Of a stretch of DNA of 8,377 nt, positions 4,584 through 8,377 are shown in pieces. Origin of the DNA: JBOHUX01 sp050734915 (GTDB lineage: Bacteria > Chloroflexota > Dormibacteria > Dormibacterales > Dormibacteraceae); the NCBI GenBank assembly GCA_050734915.1, contig JBOHUX010000104.1, positions 1 to 8,377 of the forward strand, given 5' to 3'. The notes beneath the pieces are model-generated. The model had not been told where the DNA came from and did not search any database. It worked only from the letters and a program-made list of their open reading frames with translations. Positions within the stretch are counted from its first letter, which is position 1. Each line of letters opens with the position of its first letter. The position numbers were made by a program, and so were the translations under genes.

Positions 4584-7500
4584 AGGCAGGCGGTTGCCAT
4601 TGCCGCCGGCGTGCCCGTTGCCGCGACCGCCGGCCCGGGCGCGGACGGCCACCAGGCGCGTGACCTCCCGTCCGAAGGCGCCGTCCAACTCCGACTTGAG
4701 AGCCGGCCCGGCGGCGACATGATAGCGGTCGCCGGTGGCAACGGTCACCTCTTTGCCCTCGACCGTGATATGCAGGAAGACCTCGTCCTCGCCCGGGTGG
4801 CGGACCAGGATGGGAAGCAGCCGGTCCACCGCCCCCGCGTCGTCGCCGGGCAGCTCGACGTGCACGTTCTGGCGGCGCGTCACAGGGCCGCACTCGGGAT
4901 CGTCCCAGGCCCAGATCGCGTCCGCCACCACCGATGCCCTCTCCACCACCTCGGCCGCCTCCACGTCCTCCTCTCCCAGCTCGACCGGGGGGGCGTTGCG
5001 GGTGTTGCCGGCCCGGGCGTCCACCTTGCCGGCGATGACGACGATGCGCTCCGGCTCCATCAGCGGCCGGAACTGCTCGTAGGTGCGCGGGAAGAGGACC
5101 ACGTCGATGGTCCCGGTCAGGTCTTCCAGCTCCGCGTACGCCATCAGCTGGCCCTTGCGGGTCACCACCCGCCGGACCTCGCGGACCAGGCCGCCCACCC
5201 TGACCTCCGTGTCCTGGATCTCGGAGGTCACCTCGACCGCGCGCGCGTCGGTGAGCCGGGCCAGCTCGGCGGCGACCTGGCGGAGTGGGTGATCGCTGAG
5301 GTAGAGGCCGAGCAGCTCCTTCTCCCAGCGCAGCTTCTCGTCGGCGGGCAGCGGCTCGGCCTCGCGCAGCAATCCGTGCCCGTCGGCGGCCAGCTCGCTT
5401 CCCGCGCCGCCGACCAGGTCCAGCAGGGAGGTCTGCCCGGATTCGGCATCCTGACGCGCCCGCTCCGCGGCCTCGCAAGCCGGCCCCAGGCTCGCATAGA
5501 GCTGGGCGCGCTCGCCCAGCCGGTCGCAGGCGCCGGAGCGGACCAGCGACTCCAGCACGCGGCGGTTGACCTCCTGCATGCCGGCCACCCGCTTGGTGAG
5601 TTCCCAGAGCGAGGAGAAGGGCCCGTTGGCCTCGCGCTCCGCCACGATCAGCTCGACCGCCCGGGCACCGACGTTCTTGATCGCCGCGAGGCCGAACCTG
5701 ATCTTGCCGTCGGCGATCGTGAAGTCCTCCCGCGAGGAGTTGAGGTCGGGGGGCAGCACGTCGATGTCGCGGGCCCGGCAGTCAACGATCGCCGCCGCCA
5801 CCCGGTCCGCGCTGCCCTGCATGTGAACCAGCAGGGCGGTCATGTACTCGAGCGGATAGTTGGCCTTGAAGTAGGCGGTCTGGTAGCTGATGACCGCGTA
5901 GGCGGCCGCGTGGGCGCGGTTGAACGCGTACTCGGCGAACTTGGCGATGGCGTCGAAGAGCGCCTCCGCGGTCGCGCCCGGAATCGAGTTGACGAGCGCC
6001 CCGGAGACGAACTTCTCCCGCTGGACGGCCATCTTCGCCCTGTCCTTCTTGCCCATCGCCGCCCGCAGGATGTCCGCCTCGCTCATGGAGAATCCGCAGA
6101 GCTCGCGGGCGGTGACCATGACCTGCTCCTGGTAGATCATCACCCCGTACGTGTCGCGGAGGATCGGCTCCAGCTTGGGATGCAGGTACTCGATGGGCTC
6201 CCGGCCGTGCTTGCGAGCGATGTAGGCGGGGATGTTGACCATGGGGCCGGGCCGGAAGAGGGCTCCTGCCGCCGTCACGTCCTCGAACGACTGCGGCCTC
6301 ATCTCCGTCAGCATCCGGCGCATACCGGCGCCGTCGAACTGGAAGACGCCATGGGTGTCGGCGGCCGCGATGAGGTCGTAGGCGGCGCGGTCGTCCAGCG
6401 GGAGACGGTCGAGGTCGATCTCCTCCCCCCGCCGATCTCGGATCAGGCGCAGGCAGGTGCTGACGATGTCGAGGTTCTGGAGGCCCAGGAAGTCCATCTT
6501 CAGAAGGCCGATCTCCTGGACGGCGTTCATGTCGTACTGGGTGATGACGGACTCGCGGCCGGGCCCATACTGGAGCGGCGCGTGGCGGACCAGCGGCTCG
6601 GGCGCGATCACCACCCCCGCCGCGTGGGTGCTGACGTTGCGGGAGACGCCCTCCAGGGTTTGGGCGACGTCCACCAGCCGCCGCGTCGCCGGCTCGGACT
6701 CGTAGGCGGCGCGGAACTCGGGCACCTCCTTCACGGCCTCCTCGAGCGACTTGGAGCGGCCCTGGTAGACGGGCACCAGCTTGGCCAGCCGGTCGCAGTC
6801 GCGAAGGGCGACGTCCAGCACCCGGCCCACGTCGCGGATGGCCGCCTTGGAACCCATGGTCGTGAAGGTGATGATCTGGGCGACCCGGTCCGCACCGTAC
6901 TTCTCGGTCACATATCGGATCACCTTCTCGCGGCCCTCGACCGAGAAGTCGCAGTCGATGTCGGGCATGCTGACCCGGTCCTTGTTGAGGAAGCGCTCGA
7001 AGATCAGGCCGTGGGCGAGCGGGTCGAGGTTGGTGATGCCGAGGCAGTAGGCGGCCAGGCTCCCGGCGGCGCTGCCGCGGCCCGGGCCCGTCACCACCCC
7101 GTTCTGGCGGGAGAACTTCATGAAGTCCCAGACGATCAGGAAGTAGGAGGCGTAGCCGGTCTGGGTGATCACCTGCAGCTCGGTCTCCATGCGGTCGTGC
7201 GCCGCGCCCGGGGCGGGCTCTCCGTAACGCCACCGGAGCCCCTCCTCGACCAGCTGCCGGAGGTAGGTGTCGGGCGTGTGCCCGTCCGGCACCTCGAAGG
7301 CGGGCAGGATCGTGTGGCCGAGCTCGAGCTTGACCTCGCACCGCTCCGCGACCTCGAGAGTCGTGGCCAGCGCCCGCGGCATGTCCGCGAAGAGCTCCGC
7401 CATCTCCTCGGCGGTCTTGAGGTAGAAGTCCTGGGAGCCGAAGCGCCAGCGGTCGGGGTCGTCGAAACGGGCTCCGGTCTGAAGGCAGAGGAGCACGTCG

Positions 7501-8168
7501 TGCGCCTCCGAGTCGCGCCGGTGGACGTAATGGAGGTCGTTGGTCGCGACCAGCCGGAGCCCGAACTCCCGGGAGAAGCCGAGGAGCGCCTCGTTGACCG
7601 TCTCCTGCTCCTTGATGCCGTGCCGCTGGACCTCGAGCAGGTAGCGATCGCGCCCGAAGATGTCGCGGAAGGCGGCGACCGTCGCCCGGGCATCGTCCTT
7701 TTGGCCGGCCACCACCTTGATGGCGACCTCTCCGGCCAGGCATCCGGAGAGCGCGATCAGGCCGCGCGCGCTCTCCGCCAGCAGCTCGCGGTCGATCCGC
7801 GGCTTGTAGTAGAGCCCCTCCATCTGGCCCGCCGTGCACAGCTTCAGGAGGTTCAGGTAGCCCTCGGCGTCGGCGGCGAGGAGCGTCAGGTGGTGGGGAT
7901 CGCGATCCACCCGTCCCTCGCGCTGGAAGCGCGAGCGGGGCGCCACGTAGACCTCGCAGCCGAGGATGGGCCTGATCCCGGCCGCCAGGCAGGCCTTGTA
8001 GAGCTGGATCGCCCCGTACATGACGCCGTGGTCGGTGAGCGCCACCGCCGGCATGCCGAGCTCGGCCGCACGGGCCACCATGGCGGGGATCCGGGCCGCC
8101 CCGTCGAGCAGCGAGTACTCGGTGTGGTTGTGGAGGTGGACGAAGCTGTCAGGCGTGGACCGTGGCAT
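4581..8168 (-). CDS. dnaE: DNA polymerase III subunit alpha (DnaE1 type)
   Basis: A full-length 1195-aa replicative polymerase. The N-terminal PHP domain has H-L-H-N-H-T-E-Y-S (His11, His13, His15), T-D-H-G (Asp46-His47), G-C-E-V-Y and T-N-D-L-H-Y, so the metal-binding set for a 3'-5' proofreading exonuclease looks intact. The palm carries P-D-I-D-C-D-F (Asp405 and Asp407) and K-M-D-F-L-G-L (Asp559), the three catalytic aspartates. G-P-G-R-G-S-A-A-G-S lies near residues 360-370. Fingers and helix-hairpin-helix regions follow. Q-T-S-L-L-D at 912 resembles the internal beta-clamp-binding motif. An OB-fold lies near 985-1030, then a C-terminal domain with H-P-G-E-D-E-V-F-L-H-I and a glycine/asparagine-rich tail. 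The length and C-terminal domain fit DnaE1, not DnaE2/ImuC or PolC. The start ATG 8168 is the only reasonable one, with AAGG directly before it. mtrB follows on the same transcript. Confidence 0.97.
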   Translation of the reverse strand: MPRSTPDSFVHLHNHTEYSLLDGAARIPAMVARAAELGMPAVALTDHGVMYGAIQLYKACLAAGIRPILGCEVYVAPRSRFQREGRVDRDPHHLTLLAADAEGYLNLLKLCTAGQMEGLYYKPRIDRELLAESARGLIALSGCLAGEVAIKVVAGQKDDARATVAAFRDIFGRDRYLLEVQRHGIKEQETVNEALLGFSREFGLRLVATNDLHYVHRRDSEAHDVLLCLQTGARFDDPDRWRFGSQDFYLKTAEEMAELFADMPRALATTLEVAERCEVKLELGHTILPAFEVPDGHTPDTYLRQLVEEGLRWRYGEPAPGAAHDRMETELQVITQTGYASYFLIVWDFMKFSRQNGVVTGPGRGSAAGSLAAYCLGITNLDPLAHGLIFERFLNKDRVSMPDIDCDFSVEGREKVIRYVTEKYGADRVAQIITFTTMGSKAAIRDVGRVLDVALRDCDRLAKLVPVYQGRSKSLEEAVKEVPEFRAAYESEPATRRLVDVAQTLEGVSRNVSTHAAGVVIAPEPLVRHAPLQYGPGRESVITQYDMNAVQEIGLLKMDFLGLQNLDIVSTCLRLIRDRRGEEIDLDRLPLDDRAAYDLIAAADTHGVFQFDGAGMRRMLTEMRPQSFEDVTAAGALFRPGPMVNIPAYIARKHGREPIEYLHPKLEPILRDTYGVMIYQEQVMVTARELCGFSMSEADILRAAMGKKDRAKMAVQREKFVSGALVNSIPGATAEALFDAIAKFAEYAFNRAHAAAYAVISYQTAYFKANYPLEYMTALLVHMQGSADRVAAAIVDCRARDIDVLPPDLNSSREDFTIADGKIRFGLAAIKNVGARAVELIVAEREANGPFSSLWELTKRVAGMQEVNRRVLESLVRSGACDRLGERAQLYASLGPACEAAERARQDAESGQTSLLDLVGGAGSELAADGHGLLREAEPLPADEKLRWEKELLGLYLSDHPLRQVAAELARLTDARAVEVTSEIQDTEVRVGGLVREVRRVVTRKGQLMAYAELEDLTGTIDVVLFPRTYEQFRPLMEPERIVVIAGKVDARAGNTRNAPPVELGEEDVEAAEVVERASVVADAIWAWDDPECGPVTRRQNVHVELPGDDAGAVDRLLPILVRHPGEDEVFLHITVEGKEVTVATGDRYHVAAGPALKSELDGAFGREVTRLVAVRARAGGRGNGHAGGNGNRLP

Positions 8169-8206
8169 CCTTCATTTGGGACCCCGGCGAGAAGAGGCTT
8201 CCGTGG

Positions 8207-8270
8207 GGTGGATCGGCGTGGGGCACCGGGTGGGCTCGGGCTGGCCCCCACAGTTTAGCCCCGATCCACC
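8207..8270. repeat. Nested inverted repeat in the dnaE promoter/leader
   Basis: The outer arms are a perfect 10-bp match, GGTGGATCGG (8207-8216) with CCGATCCACC (8261-8270). Just inside are 6-bp arms GTGGGG (8218-8223) and CCCCAC (8246-8251). The outer pair encloses the TAAACT box. It could be an operator with two half-sites, a cruciform or, in a longer transcript, a leader hairpin. Confidence 0.55.
8252..8257 (-). promoter_or_regulatory. Candidate -10 box (TAAACT) of dnaE-mtrB
   Basis: TAAACT is the best TANNNT match upstream of dnaE and would give a leader of roughly 75 nt. A TTG-containing segment (TGGTTGTTC, 8271-8280) lies upstream at an imperfect -35 distance. Unlike the leaderless genes, dnaE would therefore have a real 5' untranslated region. 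Confidence 0.35.
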
Positions 8271-8377
8271 GAACAACCATCGGCGCGGGAGGGTGAGAAA
8301 GGAAGGAACGGGCACTCTTTGAGTTGAGACAATGGCGGTGCTTCAACCCCACCAACGTCTCACCAAGGAGCACCCGT
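8271..8377. other. Intergenic region upstream of dnaE, no gene firmly supported
   Basis: This stretch is less GC-rich than the rest of the window. On the plus strand an ATG at 8332 opens a frame of 15 codons to the window edge. It is preceded by a TTGAGTTGAG repeat but by no clear promoter, so it could be the start of a divergent gene but cannot be judged. Short inverted repeats (GGTGAGA with TCTCACC; GAGAC with GTCTC) are present near the end. Confidence 0.3.

Noticed and set aside
4566..8258. A very long open plus-strand frame (about 1230 codons) opposite dnaE and mtrB
   Set aside because: It is the antisense of a well-supported polymerase. Long stop-free antisense frames are expected at about 70% GC, and its translation shows no family motif, being composition-biased in Leu, Val, Asp and Gly.
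8319..8331. GAG triplets with 2-nt spacing that might be a TRAP binding site
   Set aside because: Only two or three triplets are present, while TRAP targets usually have about nine to eleven.
8293..8364. A possible CRISPR repeat or structured RNA in the right-hand intergenic region (GCTTCAACC and short inverted repeats)
   Set aside because: Only one copy is in the window, so no repeat-spacer pattern can be seen, and the pairing is short and interrupted.

Overview
The window is about 70% G+C. It looks like a contig from a high-GC, non-Actinobacteria-like soil or groundwater bacterium. A Chloroflexota-type host is my best guess, based on a DnaE1 with an intact PHP site, an MtrB/TRAP gene, a CCA-encoding tRNA and TANNNT -10 boxes placed right at start codons. 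This assignment is inference, because there is no rRNA or marker tree here. Several genes appear to be transcribed without a leader: a TANNNT box ends 7 to 9 nt before the start codon for the cupin (1425), a 59-aa membrane peptide (2130) and a redoxin selenoprotein (4243).

Layout. Positions 1-795 (+) hold the 3' part of psuG, pseudouridine-5'-phosphate glycosidase. It converges on a DUF1453/CcdC-like membrane protein (806-1321, -). That gene diverges from a small cupin gene (1425-1841, +), with two -10 boxes back to back between them. The cupin converges on a minus-strand pair: a 59-aa single-helix membrane peptide (1951-2130) and a Crp/Fnr-type regulator (2174-2881). Next come the 3' remnant of a vapC toxin gene (3042-3374), broken by two frameshifts and lacking its N-terminus, and a tRNA-Thr(GGU) (3375-3450). 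The remnant begins exactly where the tRNA 3' end stops.

Positions 3580-4243 (-) hold a two-gene unit: a peroxiredoxin-like selenoprotein, with an in-frame TGA in place of the first cysteine of a W-C-P-Y-C redox motif, followed by an unrecognised 64-aa ORF. Positions 4325-8168 (-) hold a dnaE-mtrB operon: the replicative DNA polymerase III alpha subunit, then TRAP, the tryptophan-responsive RNA-binding attenuation protein, whose Shine-Dalgarno overlaps the dnaE stop codon. Upstream of dnaE (8169-8377) is an AT-richer leader/promoter region with a nested inverted repeat and no gene I can firmly support.

The genes do not form one pathway. The strongest points are the undeclared selenoprotein, which implies that the organism has selenocysteine machinery elsewhere; TRAP coupled to dnaE, with no mtrA/folE in this window; the tRNA/vapC junction as a scar of recombination; and the repeated leaderless promoter architecture.
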